Source: Persicaria tinctoria (taxonomy: Eukaryota; Streptophyta; Magnoliopsida; Caryophyllales; Polygonaceae). From it: a DNA stretch of 64,000 nucleotides. Location of the stretch: assembly GCA_037127255.1 (NCBI GenBank), contig JBANSL010000018.1, forward strand, positions 22,355,175-22,419,174, read 5' to 3'. Below are positions 21,305 to 32,558 of the stretch, piece by piece; positions within the stretch are counted from its first letter, which is position 1; each line of letters starts with the position of its first letter. A program made the translations under genes and the position numbers. The notes under the pieces were generated by a model. The model was given only the letters and a program-made list of their open reading frames with translations. It did not search any database and was not told the DNA's origin.

Positions 21305-22075
21305 GTGGAGCACGCTAAGTTGGGTACACTTTTTTACAAGCGTGCTTATTTTTTTATATTAAGCACACTTCTATCTTAAAAGTGTGTTCCCAACACCAAA
21401 TTCAACTAAAAATAACACACTTTTTCGAAAAACTGTTCTCGTTTATTTCTAAAACAGTATTTAGCCCAGTTTTTTTTAAGCGTGCTTAAAAAAAAATAAA
21501 ACGAGCACATTTTTATTTTCAAAGTGTGTTCCCAGTCCCAGAATTGAATACAACGAACACGCTTTACAATAAAACAGTTCTCGTTTATTTGTAAAAAAAA
21601 ATTTAACTCAGTTCTCGTCTAAAGCGTGCTTAAAAAAATTAAAACGAACACGGTTTAATTACCGAAGTGTGTTCCGAAAATCCAATTTAACTAAAAACGA
21701 ACACGCTCTTCTGAAAAACCGTTCTCGTTTATTTTTAAAAAATATTAAGGCCGGTTTTCGTGAAAGTGTGCTAAAAAAAACTAAAACGACCACACTTACA
21801 AGTGTGCTCCCAAAAACCAAATTTAATTAAAATCAACACGTTTTTCTATAGAACCGTTCTCGTTTGTTTCTTAAAAAATATTTAGCTCGGTTTTGGTGTA
21901 AAGCGTGCTTAAAAGAAATTACAACAAATACAGTTTCATTTTCAAGTGTGTTCCAAAAGCAAATTAAACCAATACCGGCAGTACGCTTTTCTACAGAACC
22001 GTTCTCGTTTATGTCTGAAAAATTATTTAGACCGGTTTTTAGGTAGAGAGTGCTTAAATAAAACTAAAATGAACC
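21305..22075. repeat. Subterminal repeat array, left side of the CACTA-like element
   Basis: About six diverged repeats of roughly 120-130 bp. Each contains AAGCGTGCTTAAAAAAA..AAAACGA, a variant of AGTGTGTTCC, and ACCGTTCTCGTTTATT. Related AAGCACGGTT, AAGCACACTT and AAGTGTGCT motifs recur at 26760-27050, as expected for transposase-binding subterminal repeats. Confidence 0.65.
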
Positions 22076-24667
22076 CGGTTAATATCACTTTTATTTTAAC
22101 CGTTCTTGTTTATTGCTACCTTCATTATTTTCTTTCTGTACTCCTATCAGATCTCTCTCATGATCCCGTCCGTAGAGATCCACCATTTCCATGCCCAATA
22201 TTGTACCTCCCATCCACCATTTTCATGCCCAAGCTAAGGTTCCTCCCATGGAGATCCCGATCTCTCTCATATATGCGCCCGACCGTCCCTCTCTCTGTCT
22301 CGCTACCGCGCGAGCCCTAGATAACAGAGAAGAAGAACCCGACCAACGCCGCCTTTCCCTCTCCCTAACAGATTTGAGATCTTAAGCCCCTTCACCCTCC
22401 TCCCCTCGACCTATCTCGTCCTCTAGTTCATGTACTCAGCCTCGCGCCTCTGCCATTGAAGACCCCCTAAACTAGAGCCCTCCTCGATCTGATAATTCCG
22501 TTGCTCGACCTCCCCCGATCCGACAATTCGTTGTAAGGGCGAATTCAGGTGTATGTTAATCTTAGTCTTTAATTTGTATCTATTTTTTTGCTCTCTCAAT
22601 CTGATCTTATTTATATGATGAGTGATTTGATCTGGTCTACTTGCGTGCATGTTATGATTCCTGTTCTTTGAGGCTTGATGATTCATCTTGAGGCTTTTAT
22701 TTTGAAGCGGAAATAGTGAATCTCAAGCTTGTAAATTGTTGGGGAAATCAAAGAGATGCATTTTTTTTTCAATTTTTGATGATTTGAAATGTGTTTGTAA
22801 TAATACAGGCTACCCAAAAGCTGGAAAGGAATGAATTACTTTTCCAGCTGGGTGTCAACTATAACAGTCTTCTCCAGATATACCGGCAAGGAACCTGTCA
22901 TGTTAAGACTAAGGTACCGGTCCATGTGACGTTCGACATTGCTCCCAATGATTATCTTTTTGGTCCGACATTCTCAACGACTGATACATTTGTTACTTGT
23001 GTGTTCTAATTCTGTTGTTCATTGTTGTTCCCAGGAGGGGGCCTAGGAGGTAAAAAGGAATCTGGACAGCTACGCTTTGGAGGTCTTGAACGGCCTTTTC
23101 GTGCTCCCTTGTATGTTTTTCAAACACTTTTGTTATATATCACTTTGACATTGTTAATTCCTCTCCGTTTTCCTTTGGTGAGTAGCCAGTTATAATCTCA
23201 TTGCTAAGTTCATAAGCTGCCTTTATTATTGCTAAAGAGAAAGAAAACTACTCTGACACCTTCATTATTTCTTTTATATGTTAATTATGTAATTCTGACA
23301 AGAACATATGTCCATATAAAACAGGTTACTATCAATCTTAATTCAGATAGATTAGAATGGTTTGTGCTTTAATGAAATCTCTAGTGCAAATTTTGTTTGA
23401 ACTTCCGTCTCTTTTTCATAGCTAGATTTCTGCATTTGTTGCTTAGCGGAGTTGGGTATTAAATCGAGGAATGGTAAAAGAAAATGTTTGATGTCAAAGG
23501 CCTATGAAAGAGAGGGACTGTATGATACTTTTGTATTTGTTAACATGATAGAATATGAGAGCTTTTGGAGAAACAAATTTCCGTTAGTCTTGAATTTTAG
23601 ATAGGAAAGGAAAAAAAACAGCTAAATGAGTTAATATTGGAGAAATTTCCTCTATGAGATTCAATCAAGCATTGCTTTGTGGAAAACATATTGTTTTTTC
23701 TTCCATATTAATCCCTTTGCATCCCTTTTTACCATTCCTATATTATACATAAATCTCAAGCTTGTAAATTGTTGGGGAAATAGTTATCATATTGGTTTAA
23801 GAGGCATGCACTTCTACTGTCTTTTCTAGCACAATTTTGCTGGCTTTATACAAATCCAGTTCAAGTCTAGTATCTTGAATGTGAAATGTTTGGTTGTTTT
23901 CTCTGAGATTGGTATGTGCTTTACCTGAGAAGGAGCGACAATTGCTGCGACCACGAACTGCATCGGCTGAGAAGGAGCGGCAACTGCTACTACAGAATAC
24001 AAAAGGTGTTTTTTCTTAATGCTTTGCTTACCCATTTAGGTTTATGTTTGATAAATAAGTGAATTCGAGTGAAATTATGTTTACTTTGGGCTGAATTTCT
24101 TTAGAAGTTAGTGAATTTGTGCTGAATTATGTTGAGACGTGTATTTGTGCTAATTTCTCTGATGTAGTGTGTTTCAAGTCTGGATCGGTTTTGGTAAGGA
24201 TTTCATCCAATTAGTTTCAATACTTGCTAATCTCAGGGAAGGTTTTGGTTCTTTAATTGAGAATTGGTCTAGGGTTGTAAATCGTGTACTCCATCTCAAG
24301 GATTGTGCAATCAATGCAAATTTGTGATTTGAAAATGCTGAAATTAAGTCTTCTAACGAGATGGATGATAATGTAGCTTGTGGTCATTTGATACTGCACA
24401 GATTGAATAATCAGTTTTTCCTATAGTAATCCAAATTCTTCAGTGAGATTACTGATTATTGGAAGATGTATGTTTCATGAATTGATTGAAACAGTGGAGA
24501 GAGAAAACATTTCGTGGATATATCAGATCTGTTTTTTATCTGGTTTCTGATTTATCTACACTGGATTCTTAAATTTGACTTTAGTTCTGTCTTGATGAGG
24601 ATAAATTAGGTGTTCTTTATAGAGTTGGGTTGGGGCTTCTTTATTTCTTTTTTTGTTTTTTGAAGAG
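22076..24667 (+). other. 5' part of the Ulp1 element, coding content unclear
   Basis: A leader-like CT-rich stretch (22130-22500) and several short ORFs, including one over 22791-23009, but no domain I recognise. Upstream exons of the Ulp1 gene probably lie here. The phrase CTCAAGCTTGTAAATTGTTG occurs twice (22722 and 23756). Confidence 0.4.
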
Positions 24668-26433
24668 TTCCCACTTGAAATACTCATGCTAGAAGATACT
24701 CTACATCATCGTCATGGGTTGAACTATGGAAAGGACGAGATAAATGTTTGGCTAAGAGGAAGAGAGTTGGAAGCGGTGCATATCTCGATCTTTATCAAGT
24801 ATGTATCTACAAACCATACGCTAAAATTTAATAACGTGTCAAATGCTTCAATTTTTGTTGGTCATTGTATAATTACAGGTATTTATTTGAAATGGCCAAC
24901 GCAAAACAATTTGGCTTTCTATGCCCGACACTCTTAGCTGTTCCTGTGGGATCTGATAAAGAAGTAGAGCGACGAGCACAATATATTGCTACATCCATGA
25001 TGAAATCGAATATGAGAGGACGTTTATGGCTTGCTCCATATAATGGAGGGTAAGTTTTTATTGCTCCATATATGTGAATCCTCACACTCCCTTTACCCTG
25101 TGAATAGAACTAGCGGACTCTTACATAAACTCATGTGTGTAATTTTCCATTCCTTTATGAAAATCCGCTTCCCATTGGATATATAGGAATCATTGGATGC
25201 TAGGGGTGATCGATCCTTTACAAAGCAAGATTTATTGGTTGGATCCATTACATGGTGAAGTAAGAGATGATTTTATGCAAATAGCTACAAAGTAAAATAC
25301 TTTGTAGTTTGTTTCATGCTACAGTTTATTTTCTATTATTTTCTACGATTGCATATTAATTGGTATTGTGTTTGTGTTTCTATAGTGCTATGGAACGGTT
25401 TAATGCTGATACTGATGCAAGACATCATCGAAACAAAAGCAAGGGGAAAAAGAGTTCTATCATTTGGAAGAAAATCAAGGTGATGGCTTACATAATTATT
25501 TTCGATGTTTGTTTTCAAATGGAATTATAGAATTAATGTTCTACGAATGTTAACTATATATATTTATTTGTAATTTCACAAGGGCCCTAAACAACCGAAC
25601 AATTTCCAATGTGGTTACTACATATGTCGGTACATGTGGGAAATTATTGAAAAAGGTGCCACTCGAATCCCGAAAAAGGTATTTATCCTCTTGGTGTCAT
25701 TTAAGTGTTCACTTTTCTATCGTTTGCTCATAGTTCTTATGTTTCCCTTTTGGTGTCATTTAAGTGTTCACATTCCTCTCTGATTCTCCCTTCAATAGCT
25801 GCTCACAACAATCTAATTTTTCCTCCTTGCCCAGCCCTTTTCTATTTTCCTCTGTTGTGCTACTTTCATTCCGCCCATCATCTCTCTTTTGCTGCTCACA
25901 TCAAGCATAATATCGTTGTGAATCCAACCCTTCACTCTCAGCATAACCCTTCATGTCTTCTGTAAGCAGTGTGTATTAGACCACTTAAATGAACATATTC
26001 TTGAATTGGTTAGGCAATTTACTTGTCTTCTTTTGTTTTAGAACCATCAATTACGGTACTCTATGAGATAAGATCCATAGCTTTCGAGCTTGTTGTAGAG
26101 TAGAGCATAGTTTGCTTGTTGGATTGAATTTATTGGTGAAACAGAACTTGGATGATAAATTGTTTTATTCATTCATATATGTGTTAATATGAAATATGCT
26201 TTTGTAGTATTTTGACGACTCGCCTCAAGAATATAGCGATTATCATATTGAGGACTTGTACAAGGAGTGGCTGGATTTTGTTGAAACATACATACACTTG
26301 CGTATCAATACCGCTCCTAGTAAGTATTTTACCTATAATTTAGATCCAACTTATTGTTTAGTATTGTTTTCTGAATATTGAAAGTTGTATCTCATGATAA
26401 TTCCATCAATTTATTTTGTTACTTGCAGGTTAA
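24668..26433 (+). CDS. Ulp1-like C48 cysteine protease of a transposon (C-terminal catalytic exons)
   Basis: Seven exons with canonical splice sites: 24668-24798, 24879-25049, 25187-25291, 25386-25479, 25583-25678, 26208-26319, and a last piece ending at the TAA 26431-26433. The joined frame has GFLCP, then NHWMLGVIDP (catalytic His), IYWLDPL (catalytic Asp), KQP..FQCGYYICRYM (Gln and Cys), and the helical end DLYKEWLDFVETYI, so the His/Asp/Gln/Cys set of Ulp1 proteases is complete and the frame is open. The N-terminal exons were not resolved, so the start given is the first exon edge I trust, not an initiation codon. Ulp1 proteases normally cleave SUMO; plant CACTA and MULE elements often carry such genes with unknown role. 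It is flanked by subterminal repeats. Confidence 0.75.
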
Positions 26434-26759
26434 AGTGTTTCAGGATCGATGATTATGGTTTTAGAGAAAAGATCCTTATAGTTTAGTTCTAGTTAGGATT
26501 ATTAGGCGTTGATGGAACTTTAGTTTAACATTACTAACGAAACTAGTTGTTTCCCCAAATCTCGTATATATCTTATTTAGTTTCTTCTTTACGTTAATTC
26601 CTTGGTAGATTAACTACAATTGTCAATTTCAAATTATATATATAGTTAGACTCATTTGTATGCGTGTTTTAGGATTGTGTGCACCATTGAGATTTGAATA
26701 TTTATCAATAGGGGTCAAAATTGGAAATAACAGCGAAATATGAAAATATGTCTCATGAA

Positions 26760-27050
26760 ATAAGCACGGTTGAGTACCGGACCGGGCTAAAAAAATGGAA
26801 CATATTAAGAACGCTTTTTATACAAGTGTGCTAAATGGTAATCTAAAAAATGGAACATAATAAGAACACTTTTTATACAAGTGTGTTAAATGGTAATATA
26901 AAAAGAGCGCGGTTTTTTAAAGTGCCCTTAGGATTAAGCACGGTTAAAAATAAATCGTTCTTAAAATTAAGTACGGTTTTGGATCAAATGTGCTCCCTAA
27001 TAAACTCGCTTCCCATTGAAGTGTGCTTAATTTTAAGCACACTTGTTGGT
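26760..27050. repeat. Subterminal repeats, right side of the CACTA-like element
   Basis: Repeats of AAGCACGGTT, AAGAACGCTTTTTATACAAGTGTGCTAAATGGTAA (twice, at about 26811 and 26862) and AAGCACACTT, related to the left array. Confidence 0.65.
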
Positions 27051-27238
27051 CATATATATACTTGTTGGTTATGTTGAGAACAATTGTGTTGCATATGTGT
27101 TTGTATGATAGAAATATGTGTGAATATCATGATGTTGAGCTTGTTACCTATGTTTACTTTAAGTAAAATCATAATTGTATTCATGCCTATGTGTTTATGT
27201 CTACATCTCTGTCTTTACTTGATTCAAATGTTGCGCTT

Positions 27239-28300
27239 GAACCTAGTGAGTCTAGGAGGAGTAAAAGACACATAACTGAAACTATATGTGAGCTTAAGTT
27301 TGAGACAACTTTTGGACGAACTTGTTGATGTGACTAAAGTGATGTACCTCTTGTTTATATTCTTATTTTAGATGAATTTAGAACACATAAAGAGGTAATG
27401 AGTTCAACTTATGTTAGTTTCTTCCAGAAAGATGCTATAGAGAGTAAATTGGAATCTATTATGTGTATCCCTTCTTGGGAACTAGTTGACTTGCCTAGAG
27501 GTATCAAAACCATTAAAATGGATCCTAAAAGGAATTTTAGAACTGATTGTTCTATTATAAGGTTTAAGGCAAGACTAGTGGTTAAAGGATAAAATATGAA
27601 ATTGTTTTCTTTAATACATATTTTCTAATGATTAAGATTGTCATTTACATTTATTATTTGCTTTAGCATCTAATTAAATTGACAGTACATCAATGGATGT
27701 TAAACTGTGTTTTAAATGACGATATAGAGAAAGAGATATGTGGAACAACCTACGTGCTTTTGATTCCTAGAAAAGAGATTTATGTGTTCACTTAAGAAAT
27801 CAATATATGGCTTTAACCAAACATATTTGAAATGTTACGAGGATTTTACCAAATTGTGTTAAAGTTTTGATTTTGTGTATATAATGCATGTTTTTATACC
27901 AAGATGTATTGCATTGGTTACATGCCTTGATATGTATATGAGATGTGGATATTTGGCACTAGCATGCATGTGATAAATGAAACCAAAAATTTGTTTCCTT
28001 TCGCTTTGAAATGAAAGACATGGGTGAAGCTGATGTGTTTCTAAGTGTTAAAGAAACTAGAAAGGGGAAATTGCTTCATTCCATTATGTAGAGAAATGTT
28101 GAGAAGGTTTCATAACTTTATATCGTTGTGCCAGTATGATCGAACATTCTAATTATGATGTTATAGCTCCACTAGTGTTTTTGTTTTTACATTATGTGGT
28201 GGTGCTATATTGTGAAAATCATGAATATTATTATGTTTGCTAGATCGACTATGAAATATGAGATCATAGGTTTAGATTTAGCTGGACAAGAGATTGAGTG
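27239..28300 (+). pseudogene. Degraded copia reverse transcriptase of the enclosing old element
   Basis: Plus-strand fragments in the expected order: RRSKR before the RT domain, then SWELVDLPRGIKTI and RFKARLVVKG near 27470-27590, a QMDVK-like site near 27690, and a KSIYGFNQT..CYEDFTKLC piece near 27800-27860. Many stops and frameshifts. Orientation agrees with the LTRs at 16763 and 29141. Confidence 0.7.
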
Positions 28301-29140
28301 GTTGATAATGTTACTGGCTTAATTACCTTTGTGGGGGCATAAAGCTCTATCTAATTCTCTACATTGTGATTCACATTTGCTATTTGTGTAGCTAGTGCCT
28401 AGTAGCAATACATAGAATGGCAAGAAGAGACACACGCAGATTTGACATGAAGCTGTGAGACAGCTGGTTGCGAATGGTGTCATCTATTTGGAGGATGTGA
28501 GGTCCGAGAGGAACCTGATGGTCTATGGAAAAAAAATGGTTGAACAGGATACCGATCTTTGATTGTCTAAGGGAATGAGACTTAAACCCATATGAGAAGA
28601 GATACACCACTTCTCATTCCTATGACAGGTGTATTAAGGAAGATTGAGTCATGTACTCTTAATAAGTCCATAGTCCAGATTTGGGTGGTCCTATTGGGAA
28701 TGACTTGATAGATTCACCGAAGATGGAAGAGGATGAGTGTAATGCTTTTAATGGTAACCCCAATAAGGGTGGTCTATGTGAGATAAACTTGATGAAGCTA
28801 CCTACAAGAGTGTGAAGGGGTTGGTCACCTTCTATGGAAGACTAAGGTGGTCTTTCGAGAGCACTCTTCGGTACCCAAGGTATGAGATGACCACATACAT
28901 ATTTGTAGATCTTATTGTGTCATCACCAGGATCATGGTTGAGATATGTGTTGTTGAGATCACCTCTCAAGTCTAGTAGTTCAAGACTTGTGGACTTCTAT
29001 GACGAGGGAGGCACTCAACTTCACTATATGTTGGTTCAAGACTTGTTCACCAACATTTAAGTATCTCTTCCATGAAAACCAGCTCAGAATGTCGTTTTAA
29101 AGTTGTTTTAAAACCCCTTTTTCTTGCATTTGTGGGGGAT
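28301..29140 (+). other. 3' non-coding part of the old copia up to the polypurine tract
   Basis: Decayed RNase H and 3' region without a clear domain, ending in TTGTGGGGGAT, a polypurine tract immediately before the 3' LTR. Confidence 0.5.
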
Positions 29141-29627
29141 TGTTGGAAATAATGCTTAAATAAAGGTTTTATAAAGGGTTTTAATTTCTGCAATCTTATC
29201 CATATTAAAAGGAAAAGGAAAAAATGTTTTTTAACTAGTTTTTGAGGTTTTTCCCCAAGTAAGAAGGTAGGTGAGAGAGTAGGGGTGAACACACGTTGCC
29301 TCATCTTAAAACAGACTTTTTAGGGTTTTAAGAAAGGGCGTAAGTTTCCTATCTTCCTCCTCCTCCTTCTTCCACATGTGAAAATGGTTCTAAGCTACTG
29401 GAGAGATTCCAAACCTATTTTGGCGAGTACATGCGATTGGAGGTGTTGTGTAACCTTGGGGGGCGATGTCAGAAGCCCACTTGCACCGGGGCCGGGGCAA
29501 AATCGCTTCTAAGGCATTGGACTCGGATATATGACACACCACAACAATTCGTGTTTTCAGATGAGTCTTTCGCTTCTATTTGATGTGTTTTAATAAAATT
29601 GAATATTGTTAAAGGTTTTAACTAACA
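29141..29627 (+). mobile_element. 3' LTR of the old Ty1-copia element
   Basis: TGTTGGAAATAATGCTTAAA onwards, partner of 16763-17246. Clear divergence from its partner shows an old insertion, unlike the copia nested within it. Confidence 0.75.
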
Positions 29628-29639
29628 ACTAAGACTGCA

Positions 29640-30777
29640 ACATCTCCTCTATCCTGCTAACCATGCGTCGGAGCTCGTCTTAACCTCTTATGAGCTTGGC
29701 GCTCTCCAATCGCACCTCCCCGAAACCGGATATCAATGACTCCACCTATTTAGACAAGTCTTTTAGCAATTTTTGGCTTGTCTGAGTCACCATGGAGCAT
29801 GTGTTCTGATACTAATGGAACAGTAAGATTATGAGGATAGATAATCAGAATAACTCAACCTAGAAACCCAAATAATTGAGTTCGAATGAGAGAATCACAT
29901 ACCTAGAAATCAATTGAGAAGATGAGAAAGGTTGATTCGAAGGGACTACGATAAGGGAGATTGTTGGTGATTGGAAAAGTTGTTTTGAAATTGGATGAAA
30001 CTGCAAATGACACTAATGACACTACGTAAGACCATCCACATTGGGGGTTTCTCAAGGGTTTTTAAGACAAAAATAATAATTAAATAAAGGGATGAATAGT
30101 TTAAGAAATGATGTTGATAGTTTTTTACTTAGCAACTCAACAACAGACTCAAGAAACCCAAAAAGAGGTGATGGTGGAGAGTGAGATGAGGAGAGAAAGG
30201 AAAAAATAGTGGGGTTATTCAATTAATTTAATTGTTAAATTAAATAGGTATAGTATTAAAATGAGTTTTATGGATGTGGGTTGAAATTAGAATTGAGTTT
30301 TTTTAAAGAGAGAGAAAATGATAAAGGATAGTTAAGAAACCGAAACCAATACGGATGCTCTAAGGGAGAGAGACGCTGAGTTATCACTCCAAACAGAAAA
30401 TATACAACTGGGCTCGAAAAGCCGAATTAACTAGAAGTGGGATAAAATAGAAGGCCCAATGACAAAATATAAAGTCCAGCCTACAACTTAAGGTTCATTA
30501 TTCAATATCTATTACGAAAACCCGGGAACTCATGTGACAGAAGATCGCTGCGGTCGATGGAAGCTCGTCGGCGTTCTCTGTTGTTCTGAGGGAGGAGCTG
30601 AATTCACGTAGACATGAACAGAAGGAAAAAAAAATAGCCTATGGTGATTGGGTTCGAGTTGAAGGAGTTGGGCTCAATCAAAACAAAAAATATAAAATGG
30701 GCTTAAAATTAATTCTGGCCCAGCCTGTTGCAGGAGAACAAGCTACCGAAAAATGGGCTGAAAAAAAGCTTCCCCCA
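29640..30777 (-). mobile_element. 5' end of an LTR retrotransposon (leader, PBS, LTR part)
   Basis: On the minus strand TTAGTATCAGAACATG near 29813-29825 looks like a primer-binding site, followed toward lower coordinates by a short coding-like stretch (KLLKDLSK, ESLISGFGEVRLESAKLI). Sequence above 29826 would be its LTR, interrupted by a MITE (30030-30360) and cut at 30777 by a Helitron. Probably gypsy; lineage not certain. Confidence 0.45.
30030..30360. mobile_element. PIF/Harbinger-type MITE, 331 bp
   Basis: Left end GACCATCCACATTGG and right end (reverse complement) GAGCATCCGTATTGG match at 12 of 15 bases. TAA flanks both sides (30027-30029 and 30361-30363). No ORF. Confidence 0.75.
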
Positions 30778-32388
30778 TCTATACTAAACCTAAAAGCAGA
30801 AGCATCTCACTCCTAGGTGGCTTCACCATATTTCTCCATTCCAGGTGTCGTCGTATAAGACCCACCACCTATTTTCTTTATTTTTTTCTTGCCTGCCACC
30901 TCAACAACATATGTGAGTTCTAATGCCACCTCATTTTTTCCCCTTGGCCGCCGCCTCAATGCATGGCAGTTCCAATCCTACCTTCATACCTTACCCACGT
31001 TTGGAAAAACCACCTACCATTTTCTTCTCCACTATCCCACCTTTAGTTTTCAACTGTCAATTCCTACCCACGACCATCATGTTCAATTCCCAATTCAATC
31101 TCTCCCTCCCAATTATATATACTTTCAATCTCCCATACCATCTCTCCCTTCAACTTTCTTCCACACTAGGCCACCATTATAGATTTATAGGTAGACGCGA
31201 CTGCTTGCGACGACGTTTCCCATACATCTCGATACCCACCGCCATGCTACGGTCCACTTCGCTCCTGTTTATACTCGACTGGACCACCGCTTCATCTTCT
31301 CGAATCCCATCGTTGTGTCACCGATCGAGCTCCTCCGTTAAGTGGCCGATTCGATCGCCAAGTGGTTATACTATGTGAGTAAGCTTGGACGTCATACAAT
31401 TTTCGCCTATATCTTTTGTTCTTTCCTGGCTTTGTCGCCCATGTTATATATTCTTCCTCTTCAGTCTTCTTGTGCTAATATAAGAACCCGAGCAACCATA
31501 CTTTAGTCTTCTTGTGCTTGTGTTGCTTGCTGCAAATGACGTAACCGCTTGCTTGCTTGATTTGGGCGCCGCAGCAGCTGAGGAGTTATTGGTTTTCGTC
31601 GTCGAAATCTTGGTTTCGGCGAATATGCATGTACGTCCTAGGAACCATGGATTTTGATGCCAATTCAGTGGATACATGTTCGAATCCTCATGAATTCGAT
31701 CGGAATCGGAACTTTGATACAAATCATACAATCATTACACATGATGTATCCAACCTCATATTCCGAAAAGCATTCAAAGAAGTCGGGATCTTATCACCAG
31801 CAAAATGACTTCCAAGTTCGGGATCTTATCACCAGAAAACATATTGGAACTTGGAAGAATGATCAAGAACCCAGAGATGGACGTACATCTAACGCTATAG
31901 TGCATCTCGACATCTGGCGTCATAATGCATCGGGTACATCTTGACATTTCCAAATGTATTTGATACATCTGTATGGATTCGAGTCGCTGATACCATTTTT
32001 TTTATTCTAAATTTTTTAATATTTATTTAATAACATTATTTTTCATCTAGAAATTTTATCATGGAATATGCACTTCTTTTGATATTAATGTACGTACACC
32101 TATCATTGTCATAATTTAATATTTAAGTTTTAATTGCCGGAATTATTATATATGTATAATCCTTTCTAATCTTACATTGTTTAGAAATTATTCAGGATTT
32201 ATAAATAAAATTTTAACGTATTGCCATTTTTATTTTTATTATTTCATCATCTTTATACATTATTAAATTTTTTGCATTTTTTAACATATCCCTACCACTA
32301 TACACTCAAAATTACTTATATTATTATTAGTGTTAAAAAAAAGTCAAATATTGAAATACATGTGTCTTAGACACGGGGCTCATACTAG
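30778..32388 (+). mobile_element. Non-autonomous Helitron, 1611 bp
   Basis: Starts TCTATACTAAACCTAAAAGCAG after an A and ends with the hairpin TGTGTC-TTA-GACACG, eleven bases and CTAG before a T, the A/T target and 3' hairpin-CTAG of plant Helitrons. No Rep-helicase. The interior has a CT-rich segment and a PBS-like GCTGATACCAT near 31990, so it may carry captured pieces; none was identified. Confidence 0.7.
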
Positions 32389-32558
32389 TACAGTTTACAA
32401 GAGAGGACAAATAAAAGATTTGAGATCACAACCATAACACTATCAATAAATATATGGTAAAACTAGCATTTATCCTTGATACTAGTAACTTTGACCCGTG
32501 ATTCGTCCGAGACAACATCTATCTATATACATATTAAAATCCTTATGAAATAAAAATA

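Larger units (their letters stand above)
21305..27055 (+). mobile_element. CACTA-like element carrying a Ulp1-type protease gene
   Basis: Matched subterminal repeats lie at both sides (21305-22075 and 26760-27050) and a spliced Ulp1-like protease gene lies between, an arrangement known from plant CACTA elements. I could not find intact CACTA termini or a 3-bp target duplication, and no TnpD/Tnp2 transposase domain is visible, so it is non-autonomous or misclassified. It interrupts the interior of the old copia element. Confidence 0.5.

Noticed and set aside
22791..23009. Possible exon upstream of the Ulp1 gene
   Set aside because: No domain and ambiguous splice sites; kept only as unresolved region.
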